Counted from the stretch's first letter, positions 7,388 to 15,531 are shown. The stretch is 35,571 bases of DNA from Bacillota bacterium (GCA_017443515.1 JAFRXM010000012.1:1-35571); one strand, 5' to 3'. The notes: a model not told the origin generated them from the sequence alone. Numbers and translations are program-made.

Positions 7388-7948
7388 ATGGAAGACGATC
7401 GTATTGTAGAACTTTACTGGGCAAGGGACGAAGCAGCGCTCAAGGAGACTTCTCTGAAGTACGGCAGTTTCATTCATGCAATTGCGCAAAACGTGCTGAG
7501 CAGTGCTCAGGATTGCGAGGAGTGCGTAAACGACACGTATCTGAACGCGTGGAACAGCATTCCGCCGGCCAGGCCGTCGTCGCTCAAGGCTTTTCTTGCA
7601 AAGATCGCCAGAAACCTTGCGCTGGACCGATGGCGGGCGTCAAATGCAAAGAAGCGCGGCGAGGGGAATATCGCGCTGGCTTTTGAAGAAATGCAGGATC
7701 TTTCGGGCGGCAGCAGCCAGGAAGATGGAATCATAGAAGGCATGCTCCTCAAGGAAGTGCTGGAGAAGTTTGTTGACGGGCTGGACGCAAAAGAGCGGCG
7801 CATTTTTTTAAAGCGTTACTGGTATTTCATGAGCATTCGCGAGATAGCCGCAGACCTGGCTGAAGGGGAGAGCAAGGTCAAAATGACACTGCTCAGGCTC
7901 AGGAGAAGACTTAAGGAGAAGCTCGAAGAAGAGGGGGTAAGTTTATGA
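7388..7948 (+). CDS. ECF-type RNA polymerase sigma factor (paired with anti-sigma-like protein)
   Basis: This 186-residue sigma-70-like factor has region 2 at about residues 5-85 (IVELYWARDEAALKETS, CEECVNDTYLNAWNSIP, FLAKIARNLALDRWR) and region 4 at about 125-180 (LDAKERRIFLKRYWYFMSIREIA and VKMTLLRLRRRLKEKL). TATAAT at 7353-7358 is a probable -10 box. AAAGGAGG lies at 7363-7370, but the only possible in-frame start, ATG at 7388, is 17 nt further, unusually far. It overlaps the next gene by 4 nt (ATGA), showing tight coupling to the membrane protein that probably controls it. It resembles the 5299 sigma factor only in family layout. Confidence 0.92.
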   Translation: MEDDRIVELYWARDEAALKETSLKYGSFIHAIAQNVLSSAQDCEECVNDTYLNAWNSIPPARPSSLKAFLAKIARNLALDRWRASNAKKRGEGNIALAFEEMQDLSGGSSQEDGIIEGMLLKEVLEKFVDGLDAKERRIFLKRYWYFMSIREIAADLAEGESKVKMTLLRLRRRLKEKLEEEGVSL

Positions 7949-9144
7949 ATACAGAAATGATTTTCAGATCTCTAAATGAGATAAGTGATGAATATGTTCT
8001 TGATGCGGCGCCCGGCATTGGGGTATCATCGGCCCGCAGCGGAAAAAGAGCAGGATCTAAAGGCATCAGGCCGAAGACTGCATGGCTTGCGGCTGCGGCG
8101 GCTGTAATATGCATCGTGGCAGTAGGAGCTGTCATCAGGCAGCATAATATCCCTGAAAACACTGCAGTTGTTCCGGGCGGGACGACCCCGGTCGACAATA
8201 CTATCGCGGAGGATCCGCTGGATACATCCTTGCCGAAGATTGCGCTAGTATATGCTCCAAGCGAAGGGCAGGGTTTCGGTGTAAGTATTTTCCCTAAAGG
8301 AGAGCTTCCGGCAGGCACAATGCTTCATGATGAAGATGTGCCCGAAAAGCTGCCGGTATTCAGGAATAACAGTTTTGATGCAGCGGGATTTCCCCATGGG
8401 CTTAGTGAAAAACAGATGCTGGAGCTTTTTAAGGCACGCGCTGAAAAGCTTGGATTTGGGGATCTGGAGCCGGAGCGGATAATTGCGGACGGCGAGTTCG
8501 GAAAGGCCGATCAACAGGCCTGTCTTGTGGAGCTGCGGGCAGAGAAAGACAATGTACGCCTTTCGGTTTTCGCAAACGGCACCGAAGCGATCGCTGCAGA
8601 CAGCCGCGACAAGCTTCCGGAGGACATCGGCGAGATTTTGGGCTTTGCGGAAATGGTGACCAGTAATCATTCAGAATACTCAAAAACAGAAGAAGACAGA
8701 AAATACAGGCATTTTGCAACTGTATATGATATGCTGGACAGGCAGGATAAACTCTCGGCTGCAGTGATGCATGTGTTTGAGTATGGCGAGCTCAGCGGGC
8801 AGACTAATCTAACAATTTTCAACGGTAAGCTTATAAGTGAAAAGATTGCTGAATATCCTGTAATTTCTCTGCAGAATGCCCTGAAGATGCTCGATGAAGG
8901 GAAGTTCGTGCAGGGAAGCGGCGTGGACGTTTTCCCCGGCCGGGAAAGTATCGTCGCCAGCGATATCAGCTATGAGCTGCGGCCTACGCTGGAAAGCTTC
9001 GTTCCGTTCTATCACTTCTGGGTAAAGCTGCCGGCAGAAACTGCAGAAAAATACGGCGCTGCCGGAATGGATGCTTACGGCGAGCTTTATGTTCCGGCGA
9101 TAGACGTGCGCTACTTTGAAACGTCACCGCTGACGTGGAACTAG
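7945..9144 (+). CDS. putative anti-sigma factor, single-pass membrane protein with extracellular domain
   Basis: The 399-residue product overlaps the sigma gene by 4 nt, the typical arrangement for a sigma/anti-sigma pair. Its N-terminal cytoplasmic part (1-43) has MIFRSLNEISDEYVLDA, like the short sigma-binding segment seen next to many clostridial ECF factors. One membrane segment follows (about 46-64, AWLAAAAAVICIVAVGAVI), then a roughly 335-residue extracellular domain I do not recognise. No enzyme motif or cell-wall anchor is visible. The anti-sigma role is inferred from gene overlap and topology. The gene ends just before the 40-bp repeat terminator at 9186. Confidence 0.75.
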   Translation: MNTEMIFRSLNEISDEYVLDAAPGIGVSSARSGKRAGSKGIRPKTAWLAAAAAVICIVAVGAVIRQHNIPENTAVVPGGTTPVDNTIAEDPLDTSLPKIALVYAPSEGQGFGVSIFPKGELPAGTMLHDEDVPEKLPVFRNNSFDAAGFPHGLSEKQMLELFKARAEKLGFGDLEPERIIADGEFGKADQQACLVELRAEKDNVRLSVFANGTEAIAADSRDKLPEDIGEILGFAEMVTSNHSEYSKTEEDRKYRHFATVYDMLDRQDKLSAAVMHVFEYGELSGQTNLTIFNGKLISEKIAEYPVISLQNALKMLDEGKFVQGSGVDVFPGRESIVASDISYELRPTLESFVPFYHFWVKLPAETAEKYGAAGMDAYGELYVPAIDVRYFETSPLTWN

Positions 9145-9185
9145 TGGTAAAGGCCGGGCCCTGGGGCGATGATGTTTATGCGATT

Positions 9186-9225
9186 CAAATCGGTGGAGAA
9201 GAACCGTCCCTCTCCACCGTTTTTT
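9186..9225 (+). terminator. intrinsic terminator formed by hairpin repeat copy c
   Basis: This is an exact 40-bp duplicate of 7286-7325: a 9-bp stem CGGTGGAGA/TCTCCACCG around AGAACCGTCCC followed by six T. It ends the second sigma cassette and directly abuts the -10 box of the MATE gene. Confidence 0.9.
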
Positions 9226-9229
9226 ATGT

Positions 9230-9235
9230 TATAAT
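9230..9235 (+). promoter_or_regulatory. -10 box 8 nt upstream of the MATE start codon
   Basis: A perfect TATAAT lies 8 nt before the ATG at 9244. A -35 box at the normal distance would fall inside repeat copy c and is not convincing. No Shine-Dalgarno is present, so transcription from here would give a leaderless mRNA; otherwise the gene depends on read-through of the terminator. Confidence 0.5.
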
Positions 9236-9243
9236 TAATTGTT

Positions 9244-10584
9244 ATGGCAACGAGAGACCTTACTACATGCAAGCCTGCGTCCGGGCTTATCAAATACGCG
9301 ATTCCGCTCATCCTGGGCAACATGTTCCAGCAGCTCTACAACCTGGTGGATACTATTGTCGTGGGCAATTACTGCGGAAGGCACGCGCTGGCGGCGGTCG
9401 GGGCTTCGGCCCCGGTGACGACGCTGTTCATCTGCATATCGGTGGGCGGCGGCATAGGTTCGTCGGTCATCATAGCGCAGATGTACGGGGCGAGGAAGAT
9501 GGGCCGCATGATGACGGCTATCAAGACGGCGTGCACAGTGTTTTGCATCATCGGAGCGGTGCTGATGGCGGCGGGCATCTTCCTCAACAAGGCCATACTG
9601 GGCTGGCTCAACACGCCGGCAGACATCATCGACGACGCGGCGCTGTACATGCGCATATACTTCTACGGATTTCTGTTCATGATGATGTTCAACGTGTTCA
9701 ACGCGGTGTTCAACGCTCTGGGCGATTCCCGCAAACCGTTGATATTCCTGACGGCATCGTCTATTCTGAATATCTTCCTTAACATATATTTCATCACAAG
9801 GCTGGGCATGACGGTCGACGGCGTGGCCTGGGCGACGGTCATCTCGCAGGGGCTGGCGGTGATAGCTACCGTGATAGTTCTTGTGGTGAAACTTCGCCGC
9901 ATGAATATCACCGAACCGTCGAAATGGTTCGACGGCAAGACCTGCCGCACCATATTCAGGGTGGCGGGCCCCACCATACTGCAGCAAAGCGTGGTGGCTG
10001 TCGGGCTGCTGCTGATGCAGTCGGTCATCAACGGTTTCGGCTCGATAGCTGTGGCGGGCTACACGGCGGCCAACAAGATAGATCTGATGGCTATCCTGCC
10101 GATGACAAACATGGGCAACGCGGTGTCCACCTTTACGGCGCAGAACATAGGCGCCGGCAAGAAGGAGCGCATCCCGCAGGGACTTAAGGCGGGGCTTACC
10201 GCAGTGGTCGTGATCGGCCTTGTGATAGCGGCGCTGCTGGTGATATTCGGCAACGCGCTGGTAGGCCTGTTCGTCAGCGGCGAGGGCGCGGAGGCGGTCA
10301 TTGAGGAGGGCGCGAGGTATCTGAAGATCTCCAGCATCTTCTACTTTATCTTCGGCGCCATGAATTCGCTTTCCGGCGTACTGCGCGGTGCGGGGGATAT
10401 GAAGAGCTTCCTTGCGACAACACTTACCAACTTCGCGGTGCGCATCGTGCTGTCGTTTACGATCGCGGCGCACATGGGGCTGTACATGGTGGCCTGGAGC
10501 ACGGTCATAGGCTGGGTCGTGAGCTTTGTGCTGGCGGCGATACTCTACCGCAGCGGAAAGTGGAAGAAAAAAGAATTGATATAG
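9244..10584 (+). CDS. MATE-family multidrug/toxin exporter
   Basis: This 446-residue membrane protein is a MATE antiporter, which exports cationic or conjugated small molecules using a sodium or proton gradient. It has the family start PLILGNMFQQLYNLVDTIVVG near residue 21 and the two-bundle pattern of about twelve hydrophobic segments. The repeat-half sequence GPTILQQSVVAVGLLLMQSVIN begins the second bundle, and ALGDSRKP and LRGAGDMKS are typical cytoplasmic loops. There is no alternative start and no Shine-Dalgarno. The fusion enzyme begins 21 bp downstream, so the exporter may handle its product. The actual substrate is unknown. Confidence 0.93.
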   Translation: MATRDLTTCKPASGLIKYAIPLILGNMFQQLYNLVDTIVVGNYCGRHALAAVGASAPVTTLFICISVGGGIGSSVIIAQMYGARKMGRMMTAIKTACTVFCIIGAVLMAAGIFLNKAILGWLNTPADIIDDAALYMRIYFYGFLFMMMFNVFNAVFNALGDSRKPLIFLTASSILNIFLNIYFITRLGMTVDGVAWATVISQGLAVIATVIVLVVKLRRMNITEPSKWFDGKTCRTIFRVAGPTILQQSVVAVGLLLMQSVINGFGSIAVAGYTAANKIDLMAILPMTNMGNAVSTFTAQNIGAGKKERIPQGLKAGLTAVVVIGLVIAALLVIFGNALVGLFVSGEGAEAVIEEGARYLKISSIFYFIFGAMNSLSGVLRGAGDMKSFLATTLTNFAVRIVLSFTIAAHMGLYMVAWSTVIGWVVSFVLAAILYRSGKWKKKELI

Positions 10585-10605
10585 TAGCATAATACGAGGT
10601 TTTCT

Positions 10606-13203
10606 ATGGACTACGAAAAGAGGCTTGGGGCTGCGGGAAAGCAGCTCCGCGAATATATGGCAGAAAGGACCGGAACGCAGGCGCGGGACTGGTTCTTTAC
10701 GTTCCGGGCGCGCGAGGCGCTGCAGGTGGTTTGCCGGCAGCTTTACGAGGCTAAAGGGCCTGGCGAGGTGCTGACGCAGCTTCTTACCTGCTCTACGGTG
10801 CCGGAAGGCATAATGGCCGGCGGGCTTAAGCCGCGCTACCTGGATATTGACGAAGATACGCTGGCTGTGAGGCCGGAGCTGGTGAAAAGGGCGCTGGGAG
10901 AAGGCGGTGACAGGCAGATTTCTGATGGGGAGAATGTCCGGGCGCTGATATATCAGCACAGCTACGGGATATTTGACGCGGCGTCAGCAAAGGCTCTTAA
11001 GGAGGCGCTACGCAGGGCAGCCGGTGGCGGCGGTGCTGCCGGAACAAATGTGGCTGCGTCCTGCTGCTCGCTCCTGATCGAGGACTGCGCGCACTGCGCT
11101 CTGGCCATGGAGAAGGACTGGGAGGACAGGCCGATCGCGGACGTGTCGCTGCACTCCTTCGGCGTGGAAAAGATGATAAAAACGACGTTCGGAGCCGCCG
11201 TCTGGGTGAATCCGGACATGGAAGATAAGGCGCTTCGGGAGCGCATAGTTGCGGCGTTTGAGGCTCTGCCGGATCTGGATCCTGCTGCTGCGGCGTCGGT
11301 AAAGAGCTACCGCAATCGATTCAGGGTGCTGTCGCACCTGCCGATGAGGCTCAGAAAGCCGCTTCGCGCGAAGTGGGTCGCAAAGCACAAGTTCATACCT
11401 GCGGTGGCCGAAGACGAGCTGGCCGGAAAGACGATCCTGGAGCCTTCGCTGCCCACGGACGAGGTCCTTGCCAGGGTCCTGGAAAAGCTGAAGGGGCTGG
11501 ACGAGAACGAGGCGCAGAGGAAGGCAGCGGTATTGACCTATCTGGACGAGTTGCTGCCGAAGGCTGAGGGGTTTGAAGGAGCAAAGGACGAATCGTTAGA
11601 ATCGGAAGATCCCAATGCGGCATCGTCTATTAACGATGAACGATGCGGAAAGGGCGGACAGTCAGCTGCTTGCACTGAGCCGCTCTGGACGATTCCTGCC
11701 GCCGCTCGGAAGGCTCGCCCGCTTCTGTGGCTTCCGGTCGTCGTGGATAGCCCGGGCAGAGCGGAGCGCATATGCAGGGCACTCAACGCCAAGGGCTTTT
11801 ACAGCAGCCGCTGGGGAAGGCCCCTGCTGTTCCCCGGGGTCACCAAACACGCGATGTTCTGCGCGGAGGGCGCGGACGCAAGCTGCCCCGGCGCGGTGCA
11901 CGTGTCGCAAAATCTGGTGCTGCTCCCCACAAACAGGAAACCGGCCGAGGTGGAGCAGATCATCGGCATATTCAAGGATATAATGGCGGAAGACGCAAGG
12001 CCGCAGGACAGCTTTGCAGCGGTGCTTCTTGGCACCGAGACCAGCGTCTACAACATGGCGCGCGCCTTCTACGAAGCCTACGGTATAAAGAGCAACGCCT
12101 ATGGGCAAAAGCCGCTGCAGCAGACGGCGAACTCAAAGTTCGTTACCGTGCGCTGCAACAAGGATTTCGCGGAGCCGGAGGGCTTCGTGCGGGTGCTCAA
12201 CAGCGAGGCCTGGCGCTACCGCGGGCGCACCGCTCTGCTGCTTTCGTGCGGGGATTCCTACACCAAGCTGCTGGCGACGCACAAGGCAGAGCTGGACCCT
12301 GTCTATGTGCCGGTCTGCCCGGACGAAGACGTGGCCTACGCCGTCAATTTCAAGGCAAAATTCTACGAGATCTGCGAGCAGGCCGGGGTCCCGTATCCGA
12401 AGACTGTGCGCCTTACCGGGCCGCAGCTTCCCGAGGAAGACCTGGGCTACCCGGCGGTCTTAAAGCCGGACGACGCGGATAACTACAGGGATCATCCGTT
12501 TGAGGGGCAGAAGAAGGCCTTCATTTTAAAAGACCGTGCGGCGCTGGAAAAGGCTCTTGCGGACACCTACGCGGCGGGCTACGAAGGCATAATGCTGCTG
12601 CAGGAGTTCATCCCCGGCGGCGACGAGAACATGCGCGTCGTCAACGGCTACAAGCGCTCCGACGGAAAACTGGCGCTGATGGCGATGGGCCAGCCGCTGC
12701 TGGAAGACTATTCACCCATGGCCATCGGAAACTACATGGTGATTCTGGCGCACGGAAACGACCAGGTCTACGATACCGTAGAAAAGCTGCTGGAGCACAT
12801 CCCGTACCTGGGCTACTTCAACCTGGACCTGAAATACGACAGCCGCGACGGACTGTACAAGGTCTTCGATTTCAACCCGCGCATGGGGCGCAGCAGCTAC
12901 TACGTGACCCTGGCCGGAAACAACTTGGCCGAGTGCGTGGTGGACGATTACGTGTGCAACTGCCCGGCAGTTACCAAGCGCGCGCACGAAGAGACCGTCT
13001 GGGCCGATGTGCCGAACAGCATCGTTAAAAAGTACGTCAACGACGGGCCGGATAAAGAAAAGGCCCTGCAGCTGATGGCTGAGGGCAAATGCGGCGGAAC
13101 CTTTAAAAACGCCGGCGACGATAACTGGAAGAGGCGCATCCGTCAGCTAAAGACAGACCTTCGCAACATCAGGAATTACAAACGCTACTTCGTGAAAAAG
13201 TAA
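10606..13203 (+). CDS. fusion of DegT/DnrJ-type PLP aminotransferase and ATP-grasp ligase
   Basis: The 865 residues form two enzymes in one chain. Residues 1-465 look like a DegT/DnrJ/EryC1 sugar-type aminotransferase: LIEDCAH at 157-163 and HSFGVEKMIKTTFG at 183-196, where K189 aligns with the PLP lysine of ArnB. The usual GG after it is GA. A C-terminal small domain ends in VHVSQNLVLLPTN. A low-complexity insert sits at about 325-360. Residues 468-865 resemble D-aspartate ligase-like ATP-grasp enzymes: a DSFAAVLLGTETSVYNMARA Rossmann start, YPAVLKP at 615-621 and metal-binding DFNPR at 755-759. ACGAGG precedes the ATG. It follows the MATE gene by 21 bp. An amide or peptide bond-forming role coupled to amino-group transfer is inferred; substrates are unknown. 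Confidence 0.8.
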   Translation: MDYEKRLGAAGKQLREYMAERTGTQARDWFFTFRAREALQVVCRQLYEAKGPGEVLTQLLTCSTVPEGIMAGGLKPRYLDIDEDTLAVRPELVKRALGEGGDRQISDGENVRALIYQHSYGIFDAASAKALKEALRRAAGGGGAAGTNVAASCCSLLIEDCAHCALAMEKDWEDRPIADVSLHSFGVEKMIKTTFGAAVWVNPDMEDKALRERIVAAFEALPDLDPAAAASVKSYRNRFRVLSHLPMRLRKPLRAKWVAKHKFIPAVAEDELAGKTILEPSLPTDEVLARVLEKLKGLDENEAQRKAAVLTYLDELLPKAEGFEGAKDESLESEDPNAASSINDERCGKGGQSAACTEPLWTIPAAARKARPLLWLPVVVDSPGRAERICRALNAKGFYSSRWGRPLLFPGVTKHAMFCAEGADASCPGAVHVSQNLVLLPTNRKPAEVEQIIGIFKDIMAEDARPQDSFAAVLLGTETSVYNMARAFYEAYGIKSNAYGQKPLQQTANSKFVTVRCNKDFAEPEGFVRVLNSEAWRYRGRTALLLSCGDSYTKLLATHKAELDPVYVPVCPDEDVAYAVNFKAKFYEICEQAGVPYPKTVRLTGPQLPEEDLGYPAVLKPDDADNYRDHPFEGQKKAFILKDRAALEKALADTYAAGYEGIMLLQEFIPGGDENMRVVNGYKRSDGKLALMAMGQPLLEDYSPMAIGNYMVILAHGNDQVYDTVEKLLEHIPYLGYFNLDLKYDSRDGLYKVFDFNPRMGRSSYYVTLAGNNLAECVVDDYVCNCPAVTKRAHEETVWADVPNSIVKKYVNDGPDKEKALQLMAEGKCGGTFKNAGDDNWKRRIRQLKTDLRNIRNYKRYFVKK

Positions 13204-13235
13204 GAAGAGTACGAGGCTGTGTGCAATAAAAAAGA

Positions 13236-13360
13236 AGGTCCGGCATATATAAGCTTTGTAGACGAACTCGGGCTAGCGCTTGATTGAAGCGAGCCTGACG
13301 GCAGGAAGGCTCGATGAGATCAAAGAGCGGTGAGACGAATAGCTTATATATGCCGGACCT
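13236..13360. repeat. 125-nt element with perfect 20-bp inverted ends and structured centre
   Basis: Positions 13236-13255 and 13341-13360 are exact reverse complements over 20 bp, enclosing 85 nt. Inside, GGCT-AG-CGCTT pairs with AAGCG-AGCC, and GAGCCT (near 13290) can instead pair with AGGCTC, so two folds compete. TTGAT and ATCAA can also pair, and AGACGAA occurs twice. The minus-strand end runs into TCTTTTTTATT. It sits between convergent genes and could be a structured RNA, a two-way terminator or a miniature mobile element. It holds no plausible protein gene. Confidence 0.7.
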
Positions 13361-13368
13361 ATCTTATT

Positions 13369-13608
13369 TTACGCATTGTGCTTAGTGTTATATATGTCGC
13401 GCACTGAAATGCTGTGGTCGTCCCAGAAGATGGGCACAGCTTTTTTTTCTTTGAGGAACTCGGTAACGAAGGCCTTAAACTCCTCGGAAAGCGGCTTGTC
13501 GAAGCTCAGGAACTGGCCGGCGCAGTTGTCGGTCTCCTGCATGTGCAGGCCGAAGCGCTCCTCGGCGATGTTCTTGAGTTCTATTGCGTACTGATATATT
13601 AGTGCCAT
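13369..13608 (-). CDS. small uncharacterised protein, 79 residues
   Basis: I do not recognise this protein. The start at 13608 is set by a perfect AGGAGG 6 nt upstream; the in-frame ATG six codons earlier lies across the stop of the preceding gene. It is soluble and mildly acidic, with an amphipathic N-terminal helix (ALIYQYAIELKNIAEERF) and a second helix SEEFKAFVTEFLKEKKAV before PIFWDDHSISVRDIYNTKH. It has no signal peptide or membrane segment. It starts one base after the stop of the tocopherol-cyclase-like gene and is surely co-transcribed with it, so it may act with or on that protein. The downstream 125-nt inverted-repeat element probably ends the transcript. Confidence 0.8.
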   Translation of the reverse strand: MALIYQYAIELKNIAEERFGLHMQETDNCAGQFLSFDKPLSEEFKAFVTEFLKEKKAVPIFWDDHSISVRDIYNTKHNA

Positions 13609-13609
13609 T

Positions 13610-14749
13610 TTATTCCTCCTCGTCATATTCGCCGTACTCGCAGCCTATGTGGGTGGCTTCTATCTCGTCCACCAGCTGCAGGCCGCCGTCGATCTTGTCG
13701 TAAAGTTTTATGAGCCCCCAGCCGTTGCCGCCGTTCCAGAGGCGATCATGCTTCTTGCTGCCGTCAGGGGCTTCGTAGTTGACCAACAGCATGTCCTTTT
13801 TAAGGCAGTGGACCTCCGTTTCCATAGCAGCGTGGTGGTTTTCCTGGCGTACGTGCCAGACGACTTCATCGGCGAGTTCTTCGAAGCTGAATTCGGTCTT
13901 AACGCCAAGCCATACGTGCGAGAAATTGAAGTCGTACTCCTTGCCTTCGTAATAGAACACGCCCAGAAGCCGCCTGTCCAGCGGGACGAAGTAGATCTTG
14001 GGCCTGCCTCCGCCTATATCGAAGACACTGTTTTTCAGTTGCAGCCCAGAAATGCGGCTTTTAAGGCAGTTTGACGACAGCCACACCCACGGAGACGTGA
14101 AATCGCGGCCCCAGTTCTTGTCGGCGTAGCCGTAACTCTTTTCGGGAGTAACTGTGTAATTCCGGCCGTTGAGCGTGACGCGGCCGCTGTAGGCGCTCTT
14201 CATGCCCTCGGCGTGCCAGTACATGGCAAAGGCCTCGGCCTCGCGCAGGGGCTTGCTGGCGCCGTAGCCTACATTGAAGGCGATCTGTTTGTCTATCGTA
14301 AGATCCCAGGAGAGGCTTCCAAAGTCGCACATCCATTCGGGGTGGGCTGCTGCTTCGTCTTGGGTGATACTGATGCTGCCTTTGAGCTGTGTTTCGGCGG
14401 CAAGGCAGTCCGCGGCTTCCACCCGATAAGGGGCTTCTTTGTGAAGATCTACATCCCTTAAGCTGAAGAAACGGTGCAGCTGGCAGTGGTCCTCGCCCCA
14501 GGTGCCGGCCTTTACCATCAGATAGCTGGGCTTTTTCCCGGCGGTTTTGTTTTCCTGAAGCTGTCCAAAGACAGGCTCATCCTCGGCCAGGGCCGGGTTG
14601 CATATGAAATACTCTATGAAAAACGGTTTGTCCTCGCCTGTTTCTTCGTCCTGGGCGGTGAAATTGTGCCACCACCAGTCGTAGCCGCAGTGGGCCAGCG
14701 GCCCGTGTAGCATGAAGGCGTTGCGCGTAATATCGTGATGATCGAACAT
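13610..14749 (-). CDS. tocopherol cyclase / CrtC-like lipocalin-fold protein
   Basis: The 379-residue soluble protein resembles the tocopherol cyclase and hydroxyneurosporene synthase (CrtC) families. The best marker is EKSYGYADKNWGRDFTSPW around residues 203-221, close to the AxAEKNWG motif of tocopherol cyclases. The segment YWHAEGMKSAYSGRVTLNG (178-196) and the N-terminal GYDWWWHNF (22-30) support this. These proteins have two lipocalin-like barrels for a hydrophobic substrate. An anaerobic Bacillota would not make tocopherol, so the substrate is probably a different lipid or isoprenoid, or the barrel only binds a ligand. It lies 54 bp after tetR on the same strand and overlaps the ribosome binding site of the small gene, so tetR may control it. 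Family assignment is by motif memory only. Confidence 0.65.
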   Translation of the reverse strand: MFDHHDITRNAFMLHGPLAHCGYDWWWHNFTAQDEETGEDKPFFIEYFICNPALAEDEPVFGQLQENKTAGKKPSYLMVKAGTWGEDHCQLHRFFSLRDVDLHKEAPYRVEAADCLAAETQLKGSISITQDEAAAHPEWMCDFGSLSWDLTIDKQIAFNVGYGASKPLREAEAFAMYWHAEGMKSAYSGRVTLNGRNYTVTPEKSYGYADKNWGRDFTSPWVWLSSNCLKSRISGLQLKNSVFDIGGGRPKIYFVPLDRRLLGVFYYEGKEYDFNFSHVWLGVKTEFSFEELADEVVWHVRQENHHAAMETEVHCLKKDMLLVNYEAPDGSKKHDRLWNGGNGWGLIKLYDKIDGGLQLVDEIEATHIGCEYGEYDEEE

Positions 14750-14803
14750 TCTATACTCTTGGTTTATAATATATGCGGGTGATCTACGATAACGGACCGC
14801 CCC

Positions 14804-15421
14804 TTATTGCAGAAGTCGCAGGATGCTGGCGTAGGCGACCTGGTAGATGCTGCGGGTGCGCAGCGCCACGCCGGCGCGCTTCATGGCCAGGAGCTGCTTT
14901 TCGGTGTAGTAAATGGAGGGCCAGATACCGCATAAAGAGCCGTAGATCGCGTCGATCGCATCGTTGCGCTCGTCGCGGGTAAGGCCGGGCAGGAAGCGTC
15001 GGATTATGTCCTGCATTACCATGCGCGACCAGCCGTAGGCTACGTTGAACTCCACGAGCTTTTCTTCGCGGCTGTTTTCGGCCAGGTCATAGAGGTTCAG
15101 GGCGTAGATCTTGAGCATCAGTTTGCGGGGCTCGAGGGTCTTTGCGAGGCGGTCGGCAAGGGCGGAGCGGGAAAGCGATGCCTGCGAGAGTATGGATTCC
15201 AGGTCGTCGGACCAGAGCTTGAATTCTCGCTCCAGCAGGGCCAGGAAGATCTCTTCCTTGCTCTGGAAGTAGTTGTAGATAGAGGTGCGGGTGAAGCTGG
15301 TCTCGTCTGCGATGTCTTTGAGCAGAATTTCGGAAAAACTGCGGCCTTCGTAGATGCGCTCGCAGGCGCTGAGTATCTCTTCTCTTCTGGCAGCGGTCAG
15401 CTGCGGTGATCCTTTAGGCAT
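14804..15421 (-). CDS. TetR-family transcriptional regulator
   Basis: The 205-residue protein has the N-terminal TetR helix-turn-helix at residues 30-57 (SEILLKDIADETSFTRTSIY then NYFQSKEEI), followed by an all-helical ligand domain. It is transcribed from a strong promoter (15492-15520) that contains a 13-bp palindrome, probably its own operator. The tocopherol-cyclase-like gene follows 54 bp downstream, and the cation-efflux gene is divergent. The operator lies 12 bp from the -35 box of the divergent promoter, so it could influence that gene too. The inducer is unknown; a hydrophobic ligand handled by the neighbouring barrel protein is a guess. Confidence 0.93.
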   Translation of the reverse strand: MPKGSPQLTAARREEILSACERIYEGRSFSEILLKDIADETSFTRTSIYNYFQSKEEIFLALLEREFKLWSDDLESILSQASLSRSALADRLAKTLEPRKLMLKIYALNLYDLAENSREEKLVEFNVAYGWSRMVMQDIIRRFLPGLTRDERNDAIDAIYGSLCGIWPSIYYTEKQLLAMKRAGVALRTRSIYQVAYASILRLLQ

Positions 15422-15491
15422 AGTGGCTCCCTTCTTCCGGCGTTTTCGCCGCCGGCTGGTAGTTTAGCTGTGACCCCTTGTTTGCGAAGCT

Positions 15492-15520
15492 ATTATACAC
15501 GCATTCTGACGCGGCGTCAA
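15492..15520 (-). promoter_or_regulatory. sigma-A-type promoter of tetR
   Basis: On the minus strand TTGACG (15520-15515) and a perfect TATAAT (15497-15492) are 17 bp apart. Transcription would begin near 15485, about 64 nt before the tetR ATG. The palindrome at 15507-15519 covers the -35 box and spacer. Confidence 0.8.
15507..15519. promoter_or_regulatory. probable TetR-family operator palindrome
   Basis: TGACGC-G-GCGTCA is a perfect 6+6 palindrome with a single central base. It overlaps the -35 box of the tetR promoter, the expected place for an autorepressor site. The same 16 bp (TTCTGACGCGGCGTCA) recurs at 21556-21571. Confidence 0.6.
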
Positions 15521-15531
15521 GACGCATACGC

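Noticed and set aside
9235..10959. 574-codon minus-strand open frame opposite the MATE gene
   Set aside because: It is antisense to a clear membrane-protein gene, rich in His/Arg as expected from reading GC-rich codons backward, and matches no family.
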